64,000 nucleotides of DNA from Acetivibrio clariflavus DSM 19732 (GTDB lineage: Bacteria > Bacillota > Clostridia > Acetivibrionales > Acetivibrionaceae), in assembly GCF_000237085.1 (NCBI RefSeq), contig NC_016627.1:2976118-3040117 (forward strand). Direction: 5' to 3'. Shown here piece by piece: positions 37,531 through 47,606 of this stretch (position 1 is the stretch's first letter; every line of letters begins with the position of its first letter). Made by a program: the position numbers and the translations under genes. A model generated the notes under the pieces. It did no database searches, was not told the origin of the DNA, and worked only from the letters and a program-made list of their open reading frames with translations.

Positions 37531-38940
37531 ATGAAAAAGGTAATGCTTGTTATATCCATCCTATTACTGACAATAACGGGCTGTAAGAGAAATATAAATC
37601 TTCCGGATAATCAAACGATAGTCTGGAAATTATTATACGACGAAGATACACTTCCATATAGTCATTTTGTATCCGAAGATTCAAGCATTACTGAGTATGA
37701 AATAATAAATAAAAAACCTGATGATTACAATACTTTAGCCGTTAAAGAAATCACCTGCAAAAAACTTTTCGATGCTTCAACCCAGCTTAAATCATGTCAA
37801 ACAAATGATGGACTTCTGGTATTGGCTATACCACAGGAGTTAAATGTTTCATTAATTAAGTTTGATATGTCTGGCAAAGTTGTTTGGGAAAGAGATGTCG
37901 GTGTCTCCGGACGCGTGGCAACAGAAATAACCCTGCTAGATGACGGCAATATAGTATTTGGTGTATCTGATAGGCTAAACAGTTCATCGGATTCAACATC
38001 AATGCCAAAAGGACATGTTCTTTGCTACAGTCAAAAAGGTAAACAGCAATGGCAGTATACTTATGAAGATAATTATCTGGGTCGTATTAATTACATATGT
38101 CAGGATGATACAAGAAATTTATTGTGCAGCGGCCTTGTAATAAGAGACGATTTACCTAATCTTTCAACCGATATAGTAATTACCCAGTTAAGCCCTCATG
38201 GAAAATTAATCCTCGAAACTTTTTTTGGCGGAAGTAAAAATGAGTCTTTGGAAAGCGCAGTTTATAGCGACAGAACGGGTCTGATTATAACCGGGTGGAC
38301 GGAATTTGATGATGAAGATCTGACCAATGGCGGTAAGGGCGCAACTATGCATTATATCGCTTCGGTAAGTGAAACCCTCGCTTTTAATTGGGTGTATAAC
38401 CCAGAAACGCCACTTCTATATCAACACGATCAAATACAGGTTCAAGGCAGATATATTTCATTAAGCGGATTTAAGACAACTGAAAATATCGATGAAATTA
38501 CCGATGATACTAAAAATATCTTTTGCAATTATATTCTTGACGAGAGGGGAATATTAATTCAGGAAATGGAAATAGAAAACAACTCAAATCCCCCATTAAG
38601 TGCAATTTGCTTAACAAAGGATCAAGAGGTAGTTTTTGCTTTCAATACTTCAAAGGGGAGTAAGATTATCATCAAAAATTCACTGGGAGAAACTGTTAGA
38701 GAATTAGCTTGTGAACTTACCAATACTGAAAGAGTTATACCTACCGCTGACGGTGGATTTATTGTAAAGTACAAGTATCCTGTAAAAAGAATTCCGACGC
38801 CTGCATTTGTATCATATATATGGACGGATAATGCTACTACATTGTCCTGTTATGACAAAAACGGTCAGCTTGTGTGGCAAAAAACCTATGATGATTACAC
38901 AGATAATATTTTGACAGATTATTTGCATGTAGCTTTTTAG
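37531..38940 (+). CDS. Lipoprotein with beta-propeller-like repeats
   Basis: 469 residues. A lipoprotein signal ends in the lipobox LTITGC (Cys about residue 18), so it is probably anchored outside the membrane. Repeated GKVVWERDVG / GKQQWQYTYE / GQLVWQKTYD units resemble PQQ-like beta-propeller blades. No catalytic motif is visible. It has an AGGGG ribosome site and its own upstream gap. It is the last intact gene before the mobile-element region. Confidence 0.78.
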   Translation: MKKVMLVISILLLTITGCKRNINLPDNQTIVWKLLYDEDTLPYSHFVSEDSSITEYEIINKKPDDYNTLAVKEITCKKLFDASTQLKSCQTNDGLLVLAIPQELNVSLIKFDMSGKVVWERDVGVSGRVATEITLLDDGNIVFGVSDRLNSSSDSTSMPKGHVLCYSQKGKQQWQYTYEDNYLGRINYICQDDTRNLLCSGLVIRDDLPNLSTDIVITQLSPHGKLILETFFGGSKNESLESAVYSDRTGLIITGWTEFDDEDLTNGGKGATMHYIASVSETLAFNWVYNPETPLLYQHDQIQVQGRYISLSGFKTTENIDEITDDTKNIFCNYILDERGILIQEMEIENNSNPPLSAICLTKDQEVVFAFNTSKGSKIIIKNSLGETVRELACELTNTERVIPTADGGFIVKYKYPVKRIPTPAFVSYIWTDNATTLSCYDKNGQLVWQKTYDDYTDNILTDYLHVAF

Positions 38941-38999
38941 GTTTTATTCACAGCAAATCTATGAACTTATATGTTCAAGCTATGACTGTATAATGACCC

Positions 39000-39227
39000 C
39001 CATTGTCAAGACAAATTTTTAGCTTTTCTAAGTTAGATTCTCCTTTCTATGTTTTTGTATAATATCTACCTTAATGTACTCTGTCGGATGGATGTCAAGG
39101 GCGAGCATATGCGAGTTCATCTTGCCCCTTGACGTCCAATGGTTATATATCCTTTTGATTCCCGGTCTGTTATGACAGACCAGCTGCCTTCCGGCGAGGA
39201 CGGGGTTTGGGGCAGAACCCCAAGGTT
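39000..39227. other. Structured non-coding tail inside the IS3 element
   Basis: Three hairpins follow one another: a GATGTCAAGGGCGAG / CTTGCCCCTTGACGTC stem, GGTCTG/CAGACC and GGGGTTTGGGGC/AGAACCCC. They are clearly more GC-rich than the surroundings. IS3 elements normally end close to orfB, so this is an extra segment, possibly a nested small element or the terminator block of the IS. Confidence 0.5.
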
Positions 39228-40115
39228 TTATACTACTGCCTTAATCTCTTTGTTAATCCCAAAATAATATTCTGATGGCGTTTTATAGCCTAGTGACTGA
39301 TGTGGTCTCTTGTTGTTATAATATTCAATATATTCCCTCGTTTTTTGCCGAAGTTGCTGTCCTGTTTCACAATCTTCATGTTAAGCATCTCCAACTTGTA
39401 AGTTCGAAAAAAAACGCTCTATCCTTTGATTATCCAAGGCTCGTCCTTTCCCATCCATTGAAATTTTTATATTATTACTCTTTAGTAATTTTATGTAATC
39501 CTCACTGGCAAACTGTTTACCCTGATCGCTGTTCATAATTTCGGGTTTACCATATCACTTGATTGCCTTTTTTATCGCTTCTAATATAAATGTCCTATCT
39601 AAAGTATTTGATAACTCAAATCCAACAATATACCGGGAATACCAGTCTATTATAGCTACCATATACATAAATCCACGTTTAAGACGGCAATATGTTATGT
39701 CTATAGACCATACCTGGTTGGGATGATCTATATTTAAGTCTCTTAGCAAATACGGGTACAAATATTTGTTACGCAGACGTCTGCTAAGATTAGGTCAGGG
39801 ACAGAAACCGTGAATCCCCATTTCCCTCATATATCGCCGTGTACGCTTCCTATTGATTTGTATGTGGTAATCCCGGTGTAGGATATTTGTCATCCTGCGA
39901 TAGCCATATTCCGGATGAACCGTGTATACCTCATCAATAATACGTTTTATCAGATATTCTTCATCTGTTACCGGTACTGGCTTGTACGATTAATACCTAA
40001 CAGTTCAGCTTGCCTTTTTATGCTTAATTTCTTTTCTTCTCTATCAATCATCTTCATGCGGTCTTCCCGGGACTTAGAATCGGCCAGATTTTTTTAGCCA
40101 GGCAACTTCATATGT
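39228..40115 (-). pseudogene. IS3 orfB transposase remnant
   Basis: The minus strand gives IS3 OrfB pieces in order, separated by stops and frameshifts. The start region reads REEKKLSIKRQAELLGI. The rve core reads NQVWSIDITYCRL and MVAIIDWYSRYIVGF. The typical C-terminus reads RPHQSLGYKTPSEYYFG. The catalytic core is broken, so this copy cannot make transposase. Confidence 0.85.
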
Positions 40116-40118
40116 AAA

Positions 40119-40364
40119 TTAGCCAATTTGCTTAAGCAGTTCGTCCTTCTCCTTTTCATACGACTGTTTGACCTTCTCTACTTCATCAGTTTCCTTACTG
40201 AAAACTCTGCCTGCATTGCTTATGAATTCTGCCTTCCAGCGACTTAACTGATTAGGATGAATTTCATATTCGGCAGCTATCTCATTCAGCGTCTTTTCTT
40301 CCCTTAAGACCTCAATCACTATTTTTGCTTTTTCTTCTGGTGTAAAATTTCTTCTCGTTTTCAT
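40119..40364 (-). CDS. IS3-family OrfA (HTH_Tnp_1) protein
   Basis: 81 residues. The helix-turn-helix of IS3 OrfA is visible (FTPEEKAKIVIEVL, then EIAAEYEIHPNQLSRWK) with a Glu/Lys-rich leucine-zipper-like tail. The frame is intact, but its partner orfB is decayed, so the gene is probably non-functional as a transposition system. Confidence 0.8.
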   Translation of the reverse strand: MKTRRNFTPEEKAKIVIEVLREEKTLNEIAAEYEIHPNQLSRWKAEFISNAGRVFSKETDEVEKVKQSYEKEKDELLKQIG

Positions 40365-40453
40365 AATTCTATTCTAACTTATTTTGACCGTTTTGTCTGT
40401 CTTAATTTATGGTATCATTATAGTCTGCAAGTATTAATGCTTTCTGTGCTATT

Positions 40454-43400
40454 ATTTACATCCCACATAGTTAAAGAACAACACCGACTTCGAAGTTATA
40501 CTGGTCGTTTTGACAATGATTTACATCCCACATAGTTAAAGAACAACTGAAGTATAATTGTGCATTTTTGTTCTTTAAGAAGATTTACATCCCACATAGT
40601 TAAAGAACAACGTTGACAGCTAGCACTAGTTATAATGTAATAATTGTATTTACATCCCACATAGTTAAAGAACAACGAGCAATGGAAAAACTGCCTCGAA
40701 CCTCATAGATGAATTTACATCCCACATAGTTAAAGAACAACTCATGTTCTTTACAGCTAAATCTTCGCTGATTATTACTATTTACATCCCACATAGTTAA
40801 AGAACAACTAACGGATTAATGAAAACCCCGAACTGTTGGTATAAATTTACATCCCACATAGTTAAAGAACAACCGGATATGTGCCATCCTTGACCTTCTC
40901 CCAGACATCATTTACATCCCACATAGTTAAAGAACAACTTAACTTCTTTATTTTTAATTGCATTTCTCCAATAATCATTTACATCCCACATAGTTAAAGA
41001 ACAACGTACAGGAGTAAAAATGCCATTGGGTATAGCTACTATTTACATCCCACATAGTTAAAGAACAACTTAACTTATACAAAATTAAAAGACTTTCCAA
41101 ATGGATTTACATCCCACATAGTTAAAGAACAACTGAAAAAGTATCAGATATGAATATTTTAATACAAAAATTTACATCCCACATAGTTAAAGAACAACGG
41201 TTCCTGGTGTAGGAGGTAAAGGCATTAATATTAATTTACATCCCACATAGTTAAAGAACAACTTAATTTCAATCATCTCCTTTTTTGTTATATAATAATT
41301 TACATCCCACATAGTTAAAGAACAACTGAGAAACTGGAGACAGAGATTGCGGAACTAAAGAAATTTACATCCCACATAGTTAAAGAACAACGGAATATGA
41401 ATTCAGACCTAAAAATGCAGAATTTGTCATATTTACATCCCACATAGTTAAAGAACAACTTGAAGACCAGACAGTCTTCAAAGGAACAGCAAGATATGAA
41501 TTTACATCCCACATAGTTAAAGAACAACGAAATTGTTTTTGTAATCAACCAATATGATTATTCATTTACATCCCACATAGTTAAAGAACAACTTTGTGGT
41601 TCTGGATTTTTATTAATCCTTCATTTTTATTTACATCCCACATAGTTAAAGAACAACGTTCTTGAGTTTGTATAGACAAACTTTTAAATTCTCCATTTAC
41701 ATCCCACATAGTTAAAGAACAACGAATATGTTGGAGATGGTTATACAAGCAGTTGAAAAATTTACATCCCACATAGTTAAAGAACAACTGGCTTGTAGCA
41801 AAGTCATATATTCCAACAATATCATTTACATCCCACATAGTTAAAGAACAACCTTTTGTTAGGGCGTATAAGCCGTATTTTGATGATACATTTACATCCC
41901 ACATAGTTAAAGAACAACCAACCATCCACACTGTCGACTTCTCGACCAATCCACATTTACATCCCACATAGTTAAAGAACAACTATGATGGTACAAAGTG
42001 GTTCTTATCCCAATATGATAATTTACATCCCACATAGTTAAAGAACAACGCGATATAGTCAACACCCTTCGGCGTGACGAATGTCATTTACATCCCACAT
42101 AGTTAAAGAACAACGACCCTATAAAAAGCATAAGTTCATATTCATTTTCATTTACATCCCACATAGTTAAAGAACAACCAACATAGATTATACAAATCCG
42201 AAGGTCCACGAGAATTTACATCCCACATAGTTAAAGAACAACTAAAAATATCAAATCCAGATGCTAAGCCAGAAGAAATATTTACATCCCACATAGTTAA
42301 AGAACAACTATAGAATAGCTTTGTCTACTGCAAGGCCAATAGACATTTACATCCCACATAGTTAAAGAACAACGTATTCGTTCTCAAAATCATAATCAAT
42401 ATTCTGCGTATTTACATCCCACATAGTTAAAGAACAACTCTTTTTTATTTGACAGTTCTTAAAAAAGATGTTAAACATTTACATCCCACATAGTTAAAGA
42501 ACAACCGGTACCAAAGCCGTGACAGTGATACCGGCATGCCAATTTACATCCCACATAGTTAAAGAACAACTTTAGAAAATAAGATATATTCTTTAATGTC
42601 TAAGTTATTTACATCCCACATAGTTAAAGAACAACCGGCCCAACTGAATGTAACCAGTCTGAACTCATCTAATTTACATCCCACATAGTTAAAGAACAAC
42701 CTTTGAGTCCTACAGATACGCTTGAAGTTACATATATATTTACATCCCACATAGTTAAAGAACAACAAGGGATAACGGCTCAGGAGGCAGAGAATATTGA
42801 CCATTTACATCCCACATAGTTAAAGAACAACACTTCATATTCGTCCGCTGTAGGATGTGCCATGTGGATTTACATCCCACATAGTTAAAGAACAACGGGG
42901 AGTCGAACCCCTCGCCTGTTCTGTTTGGTAACGTATTTACATCCCACATAGTTAAAGAACAACCTTAAATTGTTGTCATAGATGTACTTCCAAATGTCAA
43001 TTTACATCCCACATAGTTAAAGAACAACTCATATTTTATAAACGCAGTAAAAAAAGCCTGCACAATTTACATCCCACATAGTTAAAGAACAACTCAATTT
43101 AAAGTTAAATTTTCCGCAGTTTAATTTTTATTTACATCCCACATAGTTAAAGAACAACGACAACCCTAAACAAATGGAAAGTGATGCCCAAGAATATTTA
43201 CATCCCACATAGTTAAAGAACAACTCAAAGTTAGAAGATGAAAACATCGAAAGATTTAAAGTATTTACATCCCACATAGTTAAAGAACAACCGTTATATG
43301 TATGCAAGACAACGATAAAGGTTATCTATTTACATCCCACATAGTTAAAGAACAACTTGTGCCGACTCTATTGGGAGCAGTGCAAAAGCTAAATTTACAT

Positions 43401-44087
43401 CCCACATAGTTAAAGAACAACAGTGACATTATGCCGCTCGGAACTGGAATAGTTCTTTTACATTTACATCCCACATAGTTAAAGAACAACTTGATGTCAG
43501 GTTTATACTGCAGAACGGAGAAATTCATTTACATCCCACATAGTTAAAGAACAACGAAAATGGAAGAAGCAAAAGTAATTCAAGCATTACAATTTACATC
43601 CCACATAGTTAAAGAACAACTGGGTAAAAGCTTGGGATGGAATAAAAAATATATTTTTATTTACATCCCACATAGTTAAAGAACAACGGAGTAGCATGGA
43701 ATAATGGATATAGAATTTCTTCGACATTTACATCCCACATAGTTAAAGAACAACCTGAAACGGTCCAGTTTATGCACAATCACAGCACCAAACATTTACA
43801 TCCCACATAGTTAAAGAACAACTTTAAACTGCTTGCACAAAAGGCATAAGTGTTTATTATTTACATCCCACATAGTTAAAGAACAACGAGCCACCAGCAC
43901 ATACAAAACCTACACCATCAAGATTTACATCCCACATAGTTAAAGAACAACAGGCAAGTCTAGGAAAACCTCTGAAGCGTTGACGCCCTTTCCCATTTAC
44001 ATCCCACATAGTTAAAGAACAACCTAGACGATATTGATATTTATACAGGTCCTGGTCCATTTACATCCCACATAGTTAAAGAACAAC
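40454..44087 (-). CRISPR. Type I-B CRISPR array, 56 repeats
   Basis: I count 56 copies of a 29-base repeat and 55 spacers. In the transcribed (minus) sense the repeat starts GTTGTTC and ends GATGTAAAT, close to the clostridial type I-B repeats whose 3' end gives an 8-base ATGTAAAT crRNA handle. All copies look identical, including the leader-distal one at 40454. Spacers are 35-40 bases, mostly 36, with one of 43 at 43952-43994. The leader and cas2 lie at the right end, so newest spacers are near 44058 and oldest near 40483. Apparent small proteins in the array are artefacts of the repeat. Confidence 0.98.
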
Positions 44088-44272
44088 CCCATTTTCAACA
44101 ATTCTAAAAAGCTCTATTTTATCCCTTTTTTATAGGATTCATGAGCCTTGAAATCAAATAAAACTGCAGTAATCTTCCAATAATGTTTTCATAAAAAACT
44201 CAAATATGCTTCCTAGCATCTGATTTTAAAATGCTACAAGTAAATTTTATAAAAATCCGGTTTGCTGCAAAA
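44088..44272 (-). promoter_or_regulatory. CRISPR leader with promoter
   Basis: AT-rich non-coding stretch between the cas2 stop and the first leader-proximal repeat. On the minus strand TTGATT (44152-44157), 17 bases, then TATAAA (44129-44134) forms a good promoter; transcription would begin about 35 bases before the first repeat. Array transcription would thus be independent of the cas operon and of the IS in cas1. Confidence 0.75.
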
Positions 44273-44548
44273 TTATAATATTAATTCATCTAAAGCTTTT
44301 TCTTTTCCAATTTTAATTTTATTAATATTTTTTGGAATTTCTACTACATAGATATATATTGAATCCTCATTTTTGTCAATAATTTTACCAATCTGTCCAA
44401 TACATTTCTGCAACTTGCCCTCTGTAATCTCTCCCTCAAAAACTGAATTTTGTGTCCAAATTAAATATTTTTTTAGTAACTTTCTTACTTTATTAACTTT
44501 CTTAACTTCAACATCATATGTCAATACAACAAAAATATCTACCACCAC
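44273..44548 (-). CDS. cas2: CRISPR-associated protein Cas2
   Basis: 91 residues, standard Cas2 size. The first beta strand with the conserved Asp is visible (IFVVLTYDVE), followed by VRKLLKKYLIWTQNSVFEGEIT, as in the Cas2 ferredoxin fold. With Cas1 it forms the integrase for new spacers. It overlaps the end of cas1 by 10 bases and so was translated by coupling. The IS in cas1, inserted in the opposite orientation, should reduce its expression. It is intact. Confidence 0.95.
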   Translation of the reverse strand: MVVDIFVVLTYDVEVKKVNKVRKLLKKYLIWTQNSVFEGEITEGKLQKCIGQIGKIIDKNEDSIYIYVVEIPKNINKIKIGKEKALDELIL

Positions 44549-44773
44549 GCTTTCAAGGGTTTATATATTTCATCATCAATAAAATATTTGATAAGCTTAT
44601 AACATTCAAGCCTGATAAAACTCTTATAAGAGACATTTCTATTAAGCTTTCTATGCCGGATAGTAACTGCAAGCTTTTTTTCATATTCAGTAATAAACTT
44701 TCTTCTTCCAGAGTCATTTAACATACAGATTCCGTCTTTTGTACTGAAATCATCTTTATTTATAATTCTGTTA

Positions 44774-46310
44774 ATCAACTTTCGCACGTGAATAATGTGC
44801 ACTGAACATTGAAAAATCAATAGATTTGGGCAATAAAAAAGTACAAGAACCCCCTTCTATGTGATATAATAGAAGTACCCAAACCCTATTAAATCGACAA
44901 TTTGGAGGTTCTTGAACATGTCTATTGTATCACAGAAGGTTAAGGAAGAAAATAGATTTTCTTTGACAGTTGATAACTTTTTCAAAATGTTTTCTGTAGG
45001 CTATCTGTTAAAAAAGTCAAACGCATATAAAGATAAAGGTATTCCTTGTCTTACGGTATTCAAAGTACTGTTTGAACTTGTTTTTACAGGCAAAAATCTG
45101 TTTATGAACTATAAAGCAGAAAGCTTTGATATACCATTTGCAAGGGATGTGGTCTACAGATTCTTAAATTCCATACATATCAACTGGCAAAGATTTTTAT
45201 ATTTGCTTTCTGCAAAGGTCATAAATCATCATATCGATAGATTAACGTCAGATGAACGGGTTGATGCCTTTGTAATTGACGATTCCTTCTACAGTAGGAC
45301 AAGAAGCAAGTCAGTTGAGCTTTTAAGTTGGGTCAAAGATCATGCTGACGGCAATAAGAATAAAAAAGGCTTTCGTATGCTTACACTTGGTTGGACAGAC
45401 GGTAATTCATTTATTCCTGTGGCCTTCAACCTTTTAAGTTCAACAAATCCAAGGGTTTGCATTAATCCAGCGAAAAATACTATAGATAAAAGAACCGTTG
45501 GTTTTAAACGCCGACAGAATGCCTTAGCCACTTCACCGGAATCTGCTCTGTCTATGCTGGAACAAGCAGTTGCTACCGGTATTAAAGCAAAATATGTTTT
45601 ATTTGACAGTTGGTTCTCCTTTCCGGCTACTATTATCAAAATTTGTAAGATGAATCTTAATGTGATAGCTATGGTAAAGGATACTCCCAAGATTTACTAT
45701 AACTTCAATGGTGAAAAAAAATCATTGAGAGAGATATACCGAACTGTCAGGAAACGTAGAGGAAGATCAAAATACCTTGCTTCAGTTATGGTAGAATTAC
45801 ACGATAAAGAAGGAAACCACATTCCAGCAAAAATTGTCTTTGTCCGTGACCGAAGAAACAAGAGTAAATGGCTAGCTCTCATATCTACAGATACTAGTCT
45901 TCCCGAAACAGAGATAATCAGGATATACGGAAAACGCTGGGACATAGAGGTATTCTTCAAGATGTGTAAGTCATACCTTAAGCTGGCTAAGGAATTTCAA
46001 GGTCGTTCTTATGATATGATGGTTGCCCATACAACTATTGTTTTTTCAAGGTACATTATGTTAGCGGTTGAGAACCGCAATAATACTGATTTACGCACTA
46101 TTGGTACTTTGTTCTACTATTGCTGCGATGAACTTGAGGACATTAAATTCCATGAGGCACTGCAGCTTATAATAGAGGCTTTAAAAACTACTTTACAGGA
46201 AAAACTGCTTTTGACAAAGGAAACAGTCAACGAGTTTCTCAACTACTTTGTCACTTGTTTGCCTGTTCATATCAAGGCAAAGCTATCAGTTGTTTCCTGC
46301 GAAAGTTGAT
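44774..46310 (+). mobile_element. IS4-type insertion sequence inside cas1
   Basis: The element is about 1537 bp. The ends carry inverted repeats ATCAACTTTCGCA / TGCGAAAGTTGAT. Target duplication TCTGTTA flanks it (44767-44773 and 46311-46317); one extra T makes an 8-bp reading possible. It holds one transposase gene on the plus strand, against cas transcription. The intact ends, gene and duplication indicate a recent insertion. Confidence 0.93.
44918..46309 (+). CDS. IS4-type DDE transposase
   Basis: 463 residues. The catalytic Asp residues can be placed in FVIDDSFYSR and LFDSWFSFP. The IS4 signature Y-x2-R-x3-E-x6-K appears as YGKRWDIEVFFKMCK. The start at 44918 is chosen because GGAGG lies 10 bases upstream; the in-frame TTG at 44912 is only 4 bases from that site. 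The stop overlaps the terminal repeat, a compact arrangement. No frameshift is seen, so it may be active. Confidence 0.92.
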   Translation: MSIVSQKVKEENRFSLTVDNFFKMFSVGYLLKKSNAYKDKGIPCLTVFKVLFELVFTGKNLFMNYKAESFDIPFARDVVYRFLNSIHINWQRFLYLLSAKVINHHIDRLTSDERVDAFVIDDSFYSRTRSKSVELLSWVKDHADGNKNKKGFRMLTLGWTDGNSFIPVAFNLLSSTNPRVCINPAKNTIDKRTVGFKRRQNALATSPESALSMLEQAVATGIKAKYVLFDSWFSFPATIIKICKMNLNVIAMVKDTPKIYYNFNGEKKSLREIYRTVRKRRGRSKYLASVMVELHDKEGNHIPAKIVFVRDRRNKSKWLALISTDTSLPETEIIRIYGKRWDIEVFFKMCKSYLKLAKEFQGRSYDMMVAHTTIVFSRYIMLAVENRNNTDLRTIGTLFYYCCDELEDIKFHEALQLIIEALKTTLQEKLLLTKETVNEFLNYFVTCLPVHIKAKLSVVSCES

Positions 46311-47052
46311 TCTGTTATTTATAAGATTAAATATTACCGGGTCAACAATTAATGGTTTAAAAATTTCCGATAAATCTAGACTAAGTGAAAATCTTTTAGT
46401 CGAAGGTTCATGCAAATAACTTATAGATGGATCTAACTGTGTATGATAGATTTGTCCCAAGACCGTTGTATACATGAGACTATTACCAAAGGATATAAGT
46501 GCATTTATTGGATCGGTAGGGGGGCGCTTTTCTCTTTTGTTCATTTGAAAGCCATGTTTTAAAAATAAATTATAAGCTTTATAGTAAGTATTCCTAATTC
46601 TTCCTTCCATACCCATTAGCTCATCGATTTCTGCTGCATCATTTATAGTCTCTTTTTCTAAGTCCATATATATATCATCTGTAATTTCCTTATAATTCTT
46701 AAGATTTCTTATTATATGATATTTAGCACTTTGGACAAAACATTTGGCAAGATATAATCTCTTTTCCTTATCAAGAAAATGCTGAGATTGCCTTACTGTC
46801 AATAAACCGGAAATATTCTTTTTCCTTGGATAAAATGAACCTGAATAAAAACCGTAATAATTGTAGAAATGCAATAATATCGAGTATTCTGATATATAGT
46901 TTAAGAATTTTGTATTTAAATCTACTTCACCAAAAATATGAAGGCAGTCAATTTGCTCAATCGGAAGTGCTCTACTTAAGTCAGTATTATCTACAAAATA
47001 AATAGTATTTTCCTTTCTCTTAAACCTGCCATTATTCAAAACATAGTACTCT

Positions 47053-47586
47053 CTATTCATCTAAATCACCATCTACCTCCTTTACAAAGCAAAATTCATA
47101 ATAAGCACATTTTTTACATATAGGCTTCTTTTCTAATGGAGGAGGCTTTTCCATATTACAAATAGTCTTTATTTCAACAAGTGCTTTTTCTATTTCTGTT
47201 TCATCCCCTTCATTTAGTTCTATAACTTCCTGTTTCTTTTCTTTTACATAGTTTAAAATCCCCTTTTTCTCAATCCCTTTCTTCTTTAAATAATATAGAT
47301 AATACAAAAGCTGCATTTTATCCGAGTCCTGCATTTTACTAGTTAGTTTTATCTCTCGAACAAAATCACCCTCCACAAAATCAAGTTTTAGTAAATCGTC
47401 TATTAATATTTCTCTAGATTTCTGTCTTGAATAAGCTGTCTCATGAAGCACTTTGCCACTAAGTACCCTATCGCTCAATTGCTCCATCTTTATTCCCTTT
47501 GAATAAAGCCATAGTTTTCTTTTACATATGTAATAGTAATTTACTTTCACTCCTTGGGTTTTATAGTCCTCAAAATCAATACTCAT
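47053..47586 (-). CDS. cas4: CRISPR-associated exonuclease Cas4
   Basis: 177 residues. It trims and orients pre-spacers for Cas1-Cas2. A single Cys near the N-terminus (YYICKRKLWLYSKG) and a C-terminal Cys cluster (ICKKCAYYEFC) are the four ligands of the Fe-S cluster. The RecB-type nuclease motifs are visible (GKVLHE; EIKLT; MQLLYYLYYL). The start at 47586 follows AAGGTGG; the frame reaches a GTG at 47595 inside that site. It overlaps cas1 by 8 bases. Confidence 0.93.
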   Translation of the reverse strand: MSIDFEDYKTQGVKVNYYYICKRKLWLYSKGIKMEQLSDRVLSGKVLHETAYSRQKSREILIDDLLKLDFVEGDFVREIKLTSKMQDSDKMQLLYYLYYLKKKGIEKKGILNYVKEKKQEVIELNEGDETEIEKALVEIKTICNMEKPPPLEKKPICKKCAYYEFCFVKEVDGDLDE

Positions 47587-47606
47587 TAGCACCACCTTTA
47601 CAACTT

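Larger units (their letters stand above)
38983..40429 (-). mobile_element. Decayed IS3-family element
   Basis: The two ends share an imperfect inverted repeat of about 50 bases (GACTGTATAATGA... AAGACA... AAGTTAGA on the left; the right-end complement reads GACTATAATGA... AAGACA... AAGTTAGA). Inside, orfA is open, but orfB is broken by many stops and frameshifts. Unusually, about 230 bases of structured non-coding sequence lie between the orfB stop (39228) and the left end. The right end stops 24 bases before the first CRISPR repeat. Confidence 0.8.
44539..47060 (-). pseudogene. cas1: cas1, interrupted by an IS4-type element
   Basis: The 5' part (47060-46311) codes for residues 1-250 and the 3' part (about 44773-44539) for the C-terminal about 75. 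Removing the IS plus one target copy joins them in frame as VIFNLINNRIINKDDF, giving 325 residues, the normal Cas1 length. The metal-binding residues lie before the break: Glu152 (MGMEGR), His217 (YLHEPS) and Asp229/Glu232. The interrupted frame instead runs 12 codons into the IS to 46272, giving a 262-residue product that lacks the C-terminal helices. Spacer acquisition is probably lost. Confidence 0.93.

Noticed and set aside
40454-44087. Small proteins with repeated FFNYVGCK / CSLTMWDVN motifs inside the array
   Set aside because: They are translations of the CRISPR repeat in different frames, broken by spacers; there are no ribosome sites and the repeat explains them fully.
46272-47060. 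A complete 262-residue short Cas1
   Set aside because: The last 12 codons are IS sequence and the true C-terminus lies beyond the IS; it is a truncated product, not a natural short Cas1.
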